A stretch of 64,000 nucleotides of DNA from Actinomycetales bacterium (GTDB lineage Bacteria; Actinomycetota; Actinomycetes; Actinomycetales; Cellulomonadaceae), in NCBI GenBank assembly GCA_020444245.1, contig JAHLLI010000008.1, positions 144,006 through 208,005 of the forward strand, written 5' to 3'. How positions within the stretch are numbered: position 1 is the first letter of the stretch; every line of letters starts with the position of its first letter. Under the pieces are notes generated by a model. It was given only the letters and a program-made list of their open reading frames with translations. It was not told the origin of the DNA and did no database searches. Positions 36,947 through 44,201 of this stretch are shown here, one piece after another. The translations under genes were made by a program, and so were the position numbers.

Positions 36947-37529
36947 AGCCACGAGCGGTCCCGCGCTCGCTGAGCGGGTCGCGCCCACTGTCGTCAAGAT
37001 CGTCGTCGCCGGCGGGTTCGCCGTCGGCAAGACGACCTTCATCGGCTCGATCTCCGACATCGAGCCGCTCAACACCGAAGCCGCCATGACCGAGCACTCG
37101 GTCGGCGTGGACGACGCGGGCGGGGTCACCGACCGCAAGACCACGACCACCGTGGCGATGGACTTCGGCCGGATCGCCCTGCCGGGCGACCTCTGGCTCT
37201 ACCTGTTCGGCACCCCTGGTCAGGACCGGTTCCTGTTCATGTGGGACGACCTGGTGCAGGGCGCCATCGGCGCCGTCGTGCTGGTCGACACCGAGCGGCT
37301 GGACCAGTGCTTCCCGGCGGTGGACTACTTCGAGAGCCGGGGCATCCCGTTCGTCGTCGCTGTGAACTGCTTCGACGGCGTGGCGCGCCACCGACTCGAG
37401 GACGTCCGCGAGGCGCTCGCCGTGCCGGAGCACACCCCGCTGATGTACACCGACGCCCGGTCGCGCGAGGCCACCAAGCAGGCTCTGATCACCGTCGTCA
37501 AGGTCGCGATGGAGCGACTGCGCGGCTGA
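36927..37529 (+). CDS. cvnD: small GTPase of the conservon
   Basis: A 200-residue MglA-like ATP/GTP-binding protein. It has the P-loop VAGGFAVGKTTFIGSIS (about 25-41), the switch II DxxG-like LFGTPGQDRFLFMW and a base-recognition VNCFDGV in place of NKxD, as is normal for CvnD proteins. ATG 36927 has GGAGAG eight bases upstream; GTG 36918 is an alternative. It is the last gene of the operon and probably the output switch of the membrane complex. No cytochrome P450 gene (the cvnE found in some conservons) follows. Confidence 0.93.
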   Translation: MALQPSEATSGPALAERVAPTVVKIVVAGGFAVGKTTFIGSISDIEPLNTEAAMTEHSVGVDDAGGVTDRKTTTTVAMDFGRIALPGDLWLYLFGTPGQDRFLFMWDDLVQGAIGAVVLVDTERLDQCFPAVDYFESRGIPFVVAVNCFDGVARHRLEDVREALAVPEHTPLMYTDARSREATKQALITVVKVAMERLRG

Positions 37530-37682
37530 GCACGTCCCGACCCGTGGACCGGCTGCACCTCGGTCCGACGGTCGGGACCGGTCCGGGGTCGACCTCGCGA
37601 CCGCGCACGCGCGGCGCGGTCTGCTGGGAGGTCCACACCGGTCCGGGGCCGACCCGGTCCGTGACCGGTCGAACGCGGTATC

Positions 37683-37711
37683 CCGCCCCCGACCCCCAGG
37701 GTCGGGGGCGG
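37683..37711 (+). terminator. hairpin terminator of the cvn operon
   Basis: Perfect 13-bp GC-rich stem (37683-37695 with 37699-37711) with a three-base loop, about 150 bases after cvnD and before the next promoter element. The rest of 37530-37779 is GC-rich and shows no gene. Confidence 0.7.
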
Positions 37712-37779
37712 TGCCGTGCCGGCGGAAGGCGCGGCCTGGCTAGGCTTCGGGGTCGGGACAGGCCTGAGGACGGACCGCC

Positions 37780-38190
37780 ATGCTCATCTACGCCGACGGA
37801 GGTGCGCTCTCCCGCGCCCTGACCACCGGCGCGGAGAGCATCGCCTGGATGCGCTACGCCGACGAGGCCGGCGACCGGCTGGTGACCTCGCCGTTGGGTC
37901 TGACCGAGCTGCGCCGGATCGCGGACCCGCTGGGGCGCCGGCAGCGGGAGCTCGCTCGTGACCTCGCCGAGCGGATCACCGTGCTGAGGTTCAGCGACCA
38001 GGCCCTGCGCGCCGCGGCGATGGCGACGTCCGCGGTGGCGCCGTTCACGGCGATCCACGTCGGGATCGCGGCCTCCCACCCGGACGTGGACACCGTCGCG
38101 ACCTACGACCTGCTGCTGGCGCGGATGGCCGTCATCCACGGCCTGGAGGTGGCGACGCCGGGGCGAGCACCCGGCTGGTGGGAGGGCTGA
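37780..38190 (+). CDS. PIN-like domain protein, VapC type
   Basis: A 136-residue protein with PIN-domain layout: Asp6 in MLIYADGGAL, an acidic LTELRR near residue 43, and VATYDLLLARMAVIHGLEV near the C-terminus. PIN proteins are Mg-dependent RNases, usually toxins. The usual third acidic residue in the DAIH segment is replaced here (PFTAIHVGIA), so activity may be altered. No antitoxin gene is found on either side. TAGGCT at 37741-37746 is a likely -10, and GAGGA nine bases before the ATG is the ribosome-binding site. Confidence 0.7.
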   Translation: MLIYADGGALSRALTTGAESIAWMRYADEAGDRLVTSPLGLTELRRIADPLGRRQRELARDLAERITVLRFSDQALRAAAMATSAVAPFTAIHVGIAASHPDVDTVATYDLLLARMAVIHGLEVATPGRAPGWWEG

Positions 38191-38229
38191 GCCGACGGCG
38201 TCGTGCTGGGGGACGGGATGCTGGGCGGC

Positions 38230-38337
38230 TCAGTGGACGCGACGGTGCTCGGCGATCTGCACGGCGCGGCCGACGAACAGCGCGACGACCGGCGAGAAGA
38301 CGAGCCAGGCCGCGAGGGTCATCCAGATCCACGTCAT
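38230..38337 (-). CDS. 35-residue single-span membrane protein
   Basis: A small open frame starting ATG 38337 with a strong GGGGAGG six bases upstream. The product MTWIWMTLAAWLVFSPVVAL continues FVGRAVQIAEHRR: one hydrophobic helix followed by a short basic tail, N-outside or N-inside undetermined. No known family is recognised. The in-frame extension upstream (to 38415) lacks a good start signal. Small one-helix proteins of this kind often bind and tune larger membrane complexes, but no partner is indicated here. Confidence 0.5.
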   Translation of the reverse strand: MTWIWMTLAAWLVFSPVVALFVGRAVQIAEHRRVH

Positions 38338-38554
38338 CGGGGCCTCCCCGCTCGGCACTGGGCGATGTGATGCCGCGCTCATCGTGCCATCAGGTGCGCG
38401 TCCGGAGCGTGCCACACGCGCATGACGCGCCGTGAGCGCTCACACCGGCCTCGGGCGGCGAATCGGCGCCAGGGCCCTTGGTCCCCTGGGAGGGGTTGTG
38501 CCCTCGAGGCCCGCGTCGGCGGCTGCGTCGCGGACGGAAGCGACCCAGGCGGGA

Positions 38555-38570
38555 CGTACAACGATGTACG
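38555..38570. promoter_or_regulatory. LacI-type operator before the arabinoside regulator
   Basis: CGTACAACGATGTACG is a 14/16 palindrome 28 bases before the LacI gene. Its 12-base core (38557-38568) is the exact reverse complement of the site at 39697-39708 in the transporter promoter, so it is probably the repressor's own autoregulatory operator. Confidence 0.7.
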
Positions 38571-38598
38571 GTTGCCAGGTCACCGGGGGAGGGGCGAG

Positions 38599-39633
38599 AT
38601 GGCGATGAGGCGGTCTGCGGGGGGCGTCACCATGCACGACGTCGCTGCGATGGCGGGCGTGTCGATCAAGACCGTGTCGAACGTGGTCAACGGGTACCCG
38701 TACATCCGCCCTGCGACCAAGCAGCGGGTCGAGGAGGCGATCGAGCGTCTCGGCTACCAGCTGAACATCACGGCGCGGAACCTGCGGCAGGGCCGCACCG
38801 GCATGATCGGCCTCGCACTTCCGGAGCTGAGCCTGCCCTACTTCGCCGAGCTCGCCGACTCCGTGATCGCCGCGGCCGACGACCTCGGGCTCACCGTCCT
38901 CGTGGAGCTGACCGGCGCGGTCCGGCAGCGCGAGATCGACGTCCTGAAGAGCGACCGGCGCCGGCTGAGCGACGGGCTCCTGTTCTCGCCCCTGGCTCTC
39001 GGGCAGGAGGACGCGGGTCTGCTGGACGTCGGCTACCCCCTGGTGCTGCTCGGCGAGCGGATCTTCAACGGACCGGCGGACCACGTGACGATGGCGAACG
39101 TCGAGGCCGCCCGGGCGGCGACGGAGCACCTGCTCTCCGCCGGTAGGCGGCGCATCGCCTTGATCGGCGCCCATCCCGGCGAACGGATCGGCTCGGCGGG
39201 CTTGCGCGAGACGGGGTACAGGCAGGCGATCGAGGCCGCGGGGCTGACCGTGGACCCGGCGCTCATCGTCGAGGCAGGGCTGTGGCACCGCTCCACCGGC
39301 GCCGAGGCGACCCACCGGTTGCTCGACTCGGGGGCACCCGTCGACGCGGTGTTCGCCCTCAACGACGCGATGGCGCTCGGTGCGCTGCACGCGCTCCACG
39401 ACCGACGCGTCACCGTGCCCGACGACGTCGCGGTGATCGGCTTCGACGACATCGACGAGGCGAAGTACTCCACGCCGACCCTGACCACCGTGTCCCCTGG
39501 TCGTGAGCAGATCGCTCAGACCGCCGTCGACCTGCTGCGCCGCCGGATCGACGGCACGGCCGATGAGCCGTTCCAGCAGTTCGTGGCCGACTTCTCGATC
39601 GTGGTTCGCGAGTCGACCGCCTTCCCGCTCTGA
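38599..39633 (+). CDS. LacI family regulator of the arabinoside operon
   Basis: A 344-residue LacI-type repressor. The helix-turn-helix is TMHDVAAMAGVSIKTVSNVVNG (about 11-32), followed by the hinge NITARNLRQG and a sugar-sensing core ending in ALGALHALHDRRVTVPDDVAVIGFDDID. ATG 38599 is preceded by GGGGAGGGG. Matching operators lie before this gene and over the start site of the adjacent transporter operon. It should therefore repress both and be released by an imported arabinoside or arabinose; the ligand is inferred from the downstream GH51. Confidence 0.92.
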   Translation: MAMRRSAGGVTMHDVAAMAGVSIKTVSNVVNGYPYIRPATKQRVEEAIERLGYQLNITARNLRQGRTGMIGLALPELSLPYFAELADSVIAAADDLGLTVLVELTGAVRQREIDVLKSDRRRLSDGLLFSPLALGQEDAGLLDVGYPLVLLGERIFNGPADHVTMANVEAARAATEHLLSAGRRRIALIGAHPGERIGSAGLRETGYRQAIEAAGLTVDPALIVEAGLWHRSTGAEATHRLLDSGAPVDAVFALNDAMALGALHALHDRRVTVPDDVAVIGFDDIDEAKYSTPTLTTVSPGREQIAQTAVDLLRRRIDGTADEPFQQFVADFSIVVRESTAFPL

Positions 39634-39650
39634 CCGCCCGCGCCGTGTCG

Positions 39651-39680
39651 TTGACGAGCCGGTGCTCAGCGACGTACACT
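39651..39680 (+). promoter_or_regulatory. promoter of the arabinoside transporter operon
   Basis: TTGACG (39651-39656) and TACACT (39675-39680) are separated by 18 bp, close to the sigma-70-type consensus. The predicted start, near 39687, falls inside the first operator, the classic arrangement for repression. Confidence 0.7.
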
Positions 39681-39683
39681 CCC

Positions 39684-39695
39684 TACATCGTTGCA
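39684..39695. promoter_or_regulatory. LacI-type operator, copy 1 at the transporter promoter
   Basis: TACATCGTTGCA matches the adjacent operator at 11 of 12 positions and covers the predicted transcription start. The two copies are 13 bp apart start to start. Confidence 0.65.
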
Positions 39696-39696
39696 T

Positions 39697-39708
39697 TACA
39701 TCGTTGTA
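39697..39708. promoter_or_regulatory. LacI-type operator, copy 2 at the transporter promoter
   Basis: TACATCGTTGTA is the exact reverse complement of the core before the LacI gene (38557-38568). It lies just downstream of the predicted transcription start. Confidence 0.7.
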
Positions 39709-39751
39709 AAGCGAATCGGGATCGCGCCCGACCCGTCCAGAAAGGCGTTCA

Positions 39752-41038
39752 ATGAAGAAGGTCATCGCTTCCGTCGCAGCTCTCACGGGTGCCGCGCTCG
39801 TCCTCGCCGGCTGCTCGTCCGGAGGTGACGGCGCTGCGTCGAGCAGCGACGCGTCCGGATCGGCGTCGGGTCCCGTCACCCTCGAGTTCTGGCACGGCTA
39901 CACCGAGGCCGACGGCAAGGTCCTCGACCAGATCGTCGCGGACTTCAACGCCTCGCAGAGCGACATCACGATCAACGACACCACCAAGACCTGGGCCGAC
40001 ATCGGTGACCAGCTGCTCACCGCGCTGTCCGCCAAGCAAGGACCCGACCTCGTGGCGCTGCCCGCGGAGAACCTTCCGATCTACGCCTCCAAGGGTGCCT
40101 TCGCGCCGCTCGACGACTGGTACTCGAGCTCGGAGGCTGCCGCGTCGCTCAACCAGAACGCGGTCTCGATGGAGAAGATCAACGGGTCGTACGCAGGGGT
40201 GCCGTGGGGCTTCGTGCCGCTCTCGGTGATCTACAACAAGGCGCTCTTCGACCAAGCCGGGATCACCGAGTTCCCGACCACCTGGGACGAGTGGGTCGCG
40301 ACGGCCAAGAAGCTCACGATCGACCAGAACGGCGACGGCACCCCCGAGCAGTACGGCCTGGTCCTGCCGGACCACGCGACGGTCGGCAACGGGGTCTGGG
40401 CGAGCCTGTTCTACGAGGGCGGGGGCGAGATCGTCGACAAGGACGGCAATGCCGTCGTGAACTCCGCCGCGAACGTCAAGACCCTCACGTACTGGGCCGA
40501 CGCGGTCATGAAGGACAAGATCTCGCCCACCGGCGTGGACGGGGTCGGCGCCGACAAGCTCTTCACCGCGGGGACCGTGGCGATGGAGGTCGGCGGCCCG
40601 TGGATGGCCAGCGTCGCCGAAGGCGCGAACATCGACTACGGCCTTGCTCAGATCCCCGCCGGCCCGGCGGGCCCGGCGTCCTCGGCGATCGGCATCTCCG
40701 TGGCCGTGACCAACCAGGCCGACGACGCCAAGAAGGCCGCGGCCGAGAAGTTCTTCGACTACTTCTACTCCCAGGAGGTCGCCACGAAGTGGTCGCTCGG
40801 CTCCGGGTGGCCTCCGCTGCGGACGGACATCCCCGCATCTGCGGTCTCCAGCAACCCCGTCGTCGCTGCGCTGACCCCCATGGCCGGCACGGCTCGCCCG
40901 TTGCTGCCCGGAATCGCCAACAGCGTCGACGTCCTGGCCGCGGTGGACGAGGCTACCCAGAAGGCGCTCGCGGGTGGCGACCCGACGTCGCTCCTCGACG
41001 CCGCGAACTCAGCGGTCTCTGACGCGCTCGCGCCCTAG
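39752..41038 (+). CDS. sugar ABC transporter substrate-binding lipoprotein
   Basis: A 428-residue family 1 extracellular solute-binding protein. Residues 1-21 form a lipoprotein signal (MKKVIASVAALTG, then LVLAGC with Cys21), followed by a Ser/Gly tether. The binding core opens PVTLEFWHGYTEADGKVLDQIV, typical of oligosaccharide-binding members. AAAGG precedes the ATG. It is the first gene under the LacI-controlled promoter and probably binds arabino-oligosaccharides, as judged from the GH51 and GH1-like genes downstream. Confidence 0.93.
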   Translation: MKKVIASVAALTGAALVLAGCSSGGDGAASSSDASGSASGPVTLEFWHGYTEADGKVLDQIVADFNASQSDITINDTTKTWADIGDQLLTALSAKQGPDLVALPAENLPIYASKGAFAPLDDWYSSSEAAASLNQNAVSMEKINGSYAGVPWGFVPLSVIYNKALFDQAGITEFPTTWDEWVATAKKLTIDQNGDGTPEQYGLVLPDHATVGNGVWASLFYEGGGEIVDKDGNAVVNSAANVKTLTYWADAVMKDKISPTGVDGVGADKLFTAGTVAMEVGGPWMASVAEGANIDYGLAQIPAGPAGPASSAIGISVAVTNQADDAKKAAAEKFFDYFYSQEVATKWSLGSGWPPLRTDIPASAVSSNPVVAALTPMAGTARPLLPGIANSVDVLAAVDEATQKALAGGDPTSLLDAANSAVSDALAP

Positions 41039-41052
41039 TCCGTCCCACCCCT

Positions 41053-41090
41053 GCGGTGGCCGCCACGCCTCCTCGAGTGGCGGCCACCGC
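41053..41090 (+). terminator. intercistronic hairpin after the binding-protein gene
   Basis: Perfect 14-bp inverted repeat (41053-41066 and 41077-41090) with a ten-base loop, between the binding-protein stop and the permease ribosome-binding site. It has the same stem length and place as the hairpin at 6429-6468, though the sequence differs. Confidence 0.65.
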
Positions 41091-41110
41091 ACCATCCGGA
41101 GAGCTCAGAC

Positions 41111-42061
41111 ATGTCAGCGACAGCACAGACGCGGCGCACGTACCGTGCGCCAGGTCAGCTGGGCGGCCGCCCGCGAGGGCGCGGCGGCCCCAGACCCGCG
41201 AGGTTGGCGCTGGCATTCCTCCTCCCGGCGCTGCTGATCCTCGCTGCCTTCGTGTTCTGGCCCGTGATCTCAGCGCTGCGCCTGTCGTTCACAGACAGCA
41301 GCGGGTTCGGCGCCGAGCACTTCGTCGGGCTCGCCAACTACGTGGAGATCTTCACGACCCCGCGCATCCTGCGCACGCTCGGGGTGACCACGATGTACGC
41401 GGCGATGTTCACGCCACTGACCATCGCCGCGGCCCTCGCCCTCGCCCTGCTGCTCAACCGCAGGACCCTGTGGGGCCGCGGCTTCTTCCGGACCGCCTTC
41501 TTCCTGCCGTTCATCATCTCGATGGCGGTCGCAGCATTCGCCTGGGAGTTCCTGCTCGACCCCCAGATCGGGCTGCTCAACTACTGGCTGCAGTCGATCG
41601 GGATCCATCTGGGCAACGTGCTCCAGGACCCGAACCTCGCGCTGCCGACCGTCGTGCTCGTCGCCGTGTGGAAGAGCTTCGGCTTCTACATGGTGATCTT
41701 CATCGCCGGCCTCCAGGACATCCCGGGCGAGCTCTACGAGGCCGCGACGATCGACGGCGCGAACGCGTGGCAGAGGTTCACCAACGTCACGTTGCCCCAG
41801 CTCAGCACCACGCTGGCGTTCGTCGCGATCTTCGCGCTCATCGCCGCGTTCCAGGCCTTCGACCAGATCTACGTGCTCACCGGCGGCGGACCGTACCGCA
41901 GCACGCAGACCGTCGTGATGGAGATCTACCAGGAAGGCTTCAAGAAGCTCGACATCGGTCTGGCCTCGGCGCTCTCGTACGTGCTGCTGGTCATCACGCT
42001 CGTCCTGAGCCTCATCCAGTTCCGGTTCTTCAACCGCCGAGAGGAGGCGATCGCCGGATGA
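41111..42061 (+). CDS. sugar ABC transporter permease (MalF-like)
   Basis: A 316-residue CUT1 permease with six predicted helices after a 30-residue basic, Gly/Arg-rich N-terminus. The EAA loop is ELYEAATIDGANAWQRF (about 209-225). It ends FFNRREEAIAG with a TGA that overlaps the next permease start as ATGA. No ATPase gene is present in the operon. Together with the neighbouring permease and lipoprotein it would import the sugar. Confidence 0.93.
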   Translation: MSATAQTRRTYRAPGQLGGRPRGRGGPRPARLALAFLLPALLILAAFVFWPVISALRLSFTDSSGFGAEHFVGLANYVEIFTTPRILRTLGVTTMYAAMFTPLTIAAALALALLLNRRTLWGRGFFRTAFFLPFIISMAVAAFAWEFLLDPQIGLLNYWLQSIGIHLGNVLQDPNLALPTVVLVAVWKSFGFYMVIFIAGLQDIPGELYEAATIDGANAWQRFTNVTLPQLSTTLAFVAIFALIAAFQAFDQIYVLTGGGPYRSTQTVVMEIYQEGFKKLDIGLASALSYVLLVITLVLSLIQFRFFNRREEAIAG

Positions 42062-42921
42062 GCGCCGTCACGGTTCGGTCAGCTGCCCGTACGTCTGCGC
42101 GTCCGGTCGTGGGTCGCGCCCTCGCCTTCCTCATCGCGCTCGCCCTTGCGTTCGCGGTGCTGCTCCCGGTGCTGATCATCGCGGTCACCGCGTTCAAGCC
42201 CCCGGCCGAGATCAACGCCTTCCCTCCGGGCCTCGTGCCGACGTCCTGGACGCTGGGCAACTTCACCCGGATCTTCACCGACCTGCCGTTCGCGAGGCTC
42301 CTGGGGAACAGCTTCCTGTTCGCGGGAGGGGTGACCGCGTGCGCGCTCGTCTTCGACTCGCTCGCCGCCTACGCCCTGGCCCGGCTCGACTTCCGTGGTC
42401 GCGGCCTGCTCCTGGTGGTCATCGTCTCGAGCCTGATGATCCCGTTCCAGGCAACCCTGATCCCCGTCTACCAGCTCGTCGCGCACCTCGGCTGGGTCAA
42501 CACCTTCCAGGGCATGATCGCGCCCCGCGCCGCGGACGCCTTCGGGATCTTCCTGCTGCGGCAGTTCTTCGTCTCCCTGCCGCGCGACCTGGACAACGCC
42601 GCCCGGATCGACGGCGCCTCCGAGTTCCGGGTGTTCTGGAGCATCGTGCTGCCGAACGTCAAGCCGGCGCTGCTGACCCTGGGCATCTTCACGTTCGTCA
42701 ACAACTGGAACGATCTGCTCTGGCCGCTCATCTTCACCACCGACCCCGAGATGGGCACGATCACCTCCGGCCTGACGCTGCTCACGGGGCCGAGCGGGAT
42801 CCTGCCCTACGGCACGATGATGGCCGGCTCACTCATCGCCGTGCTGCCGCTGGGCCTGCTGTTCCTGGCCCTGCAGGGGCGGTTCATCGAGAGCGTCGCG
42901 ACGACGGGGCTCAAGGGATGA
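42058..42921 (+). CDS. sugar ABC transporter permease (MalG-like)
   Basis: A 287-residue CUT1 permease with six helices. The EAA loop reads DLDNAARIDGASEFRVF (about 177-193), with Asn in place of the usual Glu, a variation seen in some family members. The C-terminal SVATTGLKG is typical. It is linked by ATGA overlaps to the genes before and after, so translation of the whole block is coupled. Confidence 0.93.
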   Translation: MSAVTVRSAARTSARPVVGRALAFLIALALAFAVLLPVLIIAVTAFKPPAEINAFPPGLVPTSWTLGNFTRIFTDLPFARLLGNSFLFAGGVTACALVFDSLAAYALARLDFRGRGLLLVVIVSSLMIPFQATLIPVYQLVAHLGWVNTFQGMIAPRAADAFGIFLLRQFFVSLPRDLDNAARIDGASEFRVFWSIVLPNVKPALLTLGIFTFVNNWNDLLWPLIFTTDPEMGTITSGLTLLTGPSGILPYGTMMAGSLIAVLPLGLLFLALQGRFIESVATTGLKG

Positions 42922-44201
42922 GCGGCCGCTGGTTCGAGGACGGCGCCCTGCACTTCGGTCTGGGCATCGAGGACACGTTCGTGCCCCAGGCGAGGCCCGG
43001 GGAGCGCGCGATCGACGAGTACGAGCTGACCGAGCACGACGTGCGCTTCGCCGACGACTTCGCCCTCGCTGCGGACGTCGGGGCCGAGCTCCTGCGGTGG
43101 GGCGTGCCCTGGTACCGGGTCGAGCCTGCCGCCGGGCGCTGGGACTGGTCGTGGACCGACCGTGCCATGGGCGCGTTGCACGGCAGCGGGCTCCGGCCCG
43201 TCGTCGACCTCGTGCACTACGGGACGCCGCTGTGGCTCGACCGGGAGTTCGCCCACCCCGACTACCCGCTGCGGGTCGCCGAGTACGCAGCGCGGTTCGC
43301 CGAGCGCTACGCGGACGTGGCCGTCGACTACACGCCGGTCAACGAACCCGTCATCCACGCGCTGTTCGCGGGTGAGTACGGCTACTGGCCGCCCTATCTC
43401 ACCGGGGTCGACGGGTTCACCACGGTCGCCGTCGCCGTGGCACGCGGTCTGGTGCGCACGCAGCACGCCGTGGTGGACGTCCTCGGCGACGCGGCGACCT
43501 TCGTCCACGTGGACGCCGCCATGGCGTTCGTCGGTGACGACGCGGCACCGGAGCACCGCGCCCACGCGGACCGGATGCGCACGCAGGTCCACCTGGTGGA
43601 GGACCTCGTCACCGGCCGGGTCGGCGCCGACCACCCGGCGGTGCCCCAGCTCCACGCCGCGGGCTTCGGGGACGGTGACCTGGCGTGGTTCGCCGGGTCC
43701 GCCGTCCAGCCCGACGTCATGGGCGTCAACTACTACCCGCGTCACTCGACCGAGCGGTACGAGGCAGGCGTCACGCACACCGGTGGCTTCGCCGACCCGC
43801 GGCCGTCCGTCGACCTCGGGGTCGACGGACTGCGCGCGGCGCTCACCACCTTCGCCGATCGGTACCGGGTGCCCGTCATGATCTCCGAGACCTGCGTCAC
43901 CGCATCGGAGGCCGAGCGGATCGACTGGCTCGACGAGTCGGTCCGCGTCGTGGAGGAGCTCCGCGGCGCCGGGGTGCCGGTCGTCGGATACACGTGGTGG
44001 CCGTTGTTCGACATGTACGAGTGGACCTGGCGCCACTCGCAGGCTCCACGCCGCGACCACCTGCTGACCATGGGTCTGTACGACCTGGTCGAGACATCGG
44101 GCGGGCTCGCGCGCCGCCGCAACGCCGTCGCGGACCGTTTCGAGACCCTCGCGCGCCGCGCGAACCACACCAGCCACGGAAGTGACCAGAAGAACTCATG
44201 A
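42918..44201 (+). CDS. GH1-like glycosidase
   Basis: A 427-residue protein of GH1/clan A type without signal peptide. The likely acid/base is Glu143 in YTPVNEPVIHALFAGEYG and the nucleophile Glu324 in VPVMISETCVT, where GH1 usually has TENG. The WWPLFDMYEWTW segment matches the aglycone-site SLLDNFEW motif of GH1. The deviations suggest a subfamily away from true beta-glucosidases. Coupled by ATGA overlap to the permease and by ATGA to the GH51 gene, it probably trims an arabinose-containing beta-glycoside inside the cell. Confidence 0.8.
   Translation: MSGRWFEDGALHFGLGIEDTFVPQARPGERAIDEYELTEHDVRFADDFALAADVGAELLRWGVPWYRVEPAAGRWDWSWTDRAMGALHGSGLRPVVDLVHYGTPLWLDREFAHPDYPLRVAEYAARFAERYADVAVDYTPVNEPVIHALFAGEYGYWPPYLTGVDGFTTVAVAVARGLVRTQHAVVDVLGDAATFVHVDAAMAFVGDDAAPEHRAHADRMRTQVHLVEDLVTGRVGADHPAVPQLHAAGFGDGDLAWFAGSAVQPDVMGVNYYPRHSTERYEAGVTHTGGFADPRPSVDLGVDGLRAALTTFADRYRVPVMISETCVTASEAERIDWLDESVRVVEELRGAGVPVVGYTWWPLFDMYEWTWRHSQAPRRDHLLTMGLYDLVETSGGLARRRNAVADRFETLARRANHTSHGSDQKNS

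Noticed and set aside
37530..37779. Possible antitoxin gene upstream of the PIN gene.
   Set aside because: Only GC-rich non-coding DNA, a hairpin and a -10 box are present; no small frame with a ribosome-binding site and DNA-binding motif.
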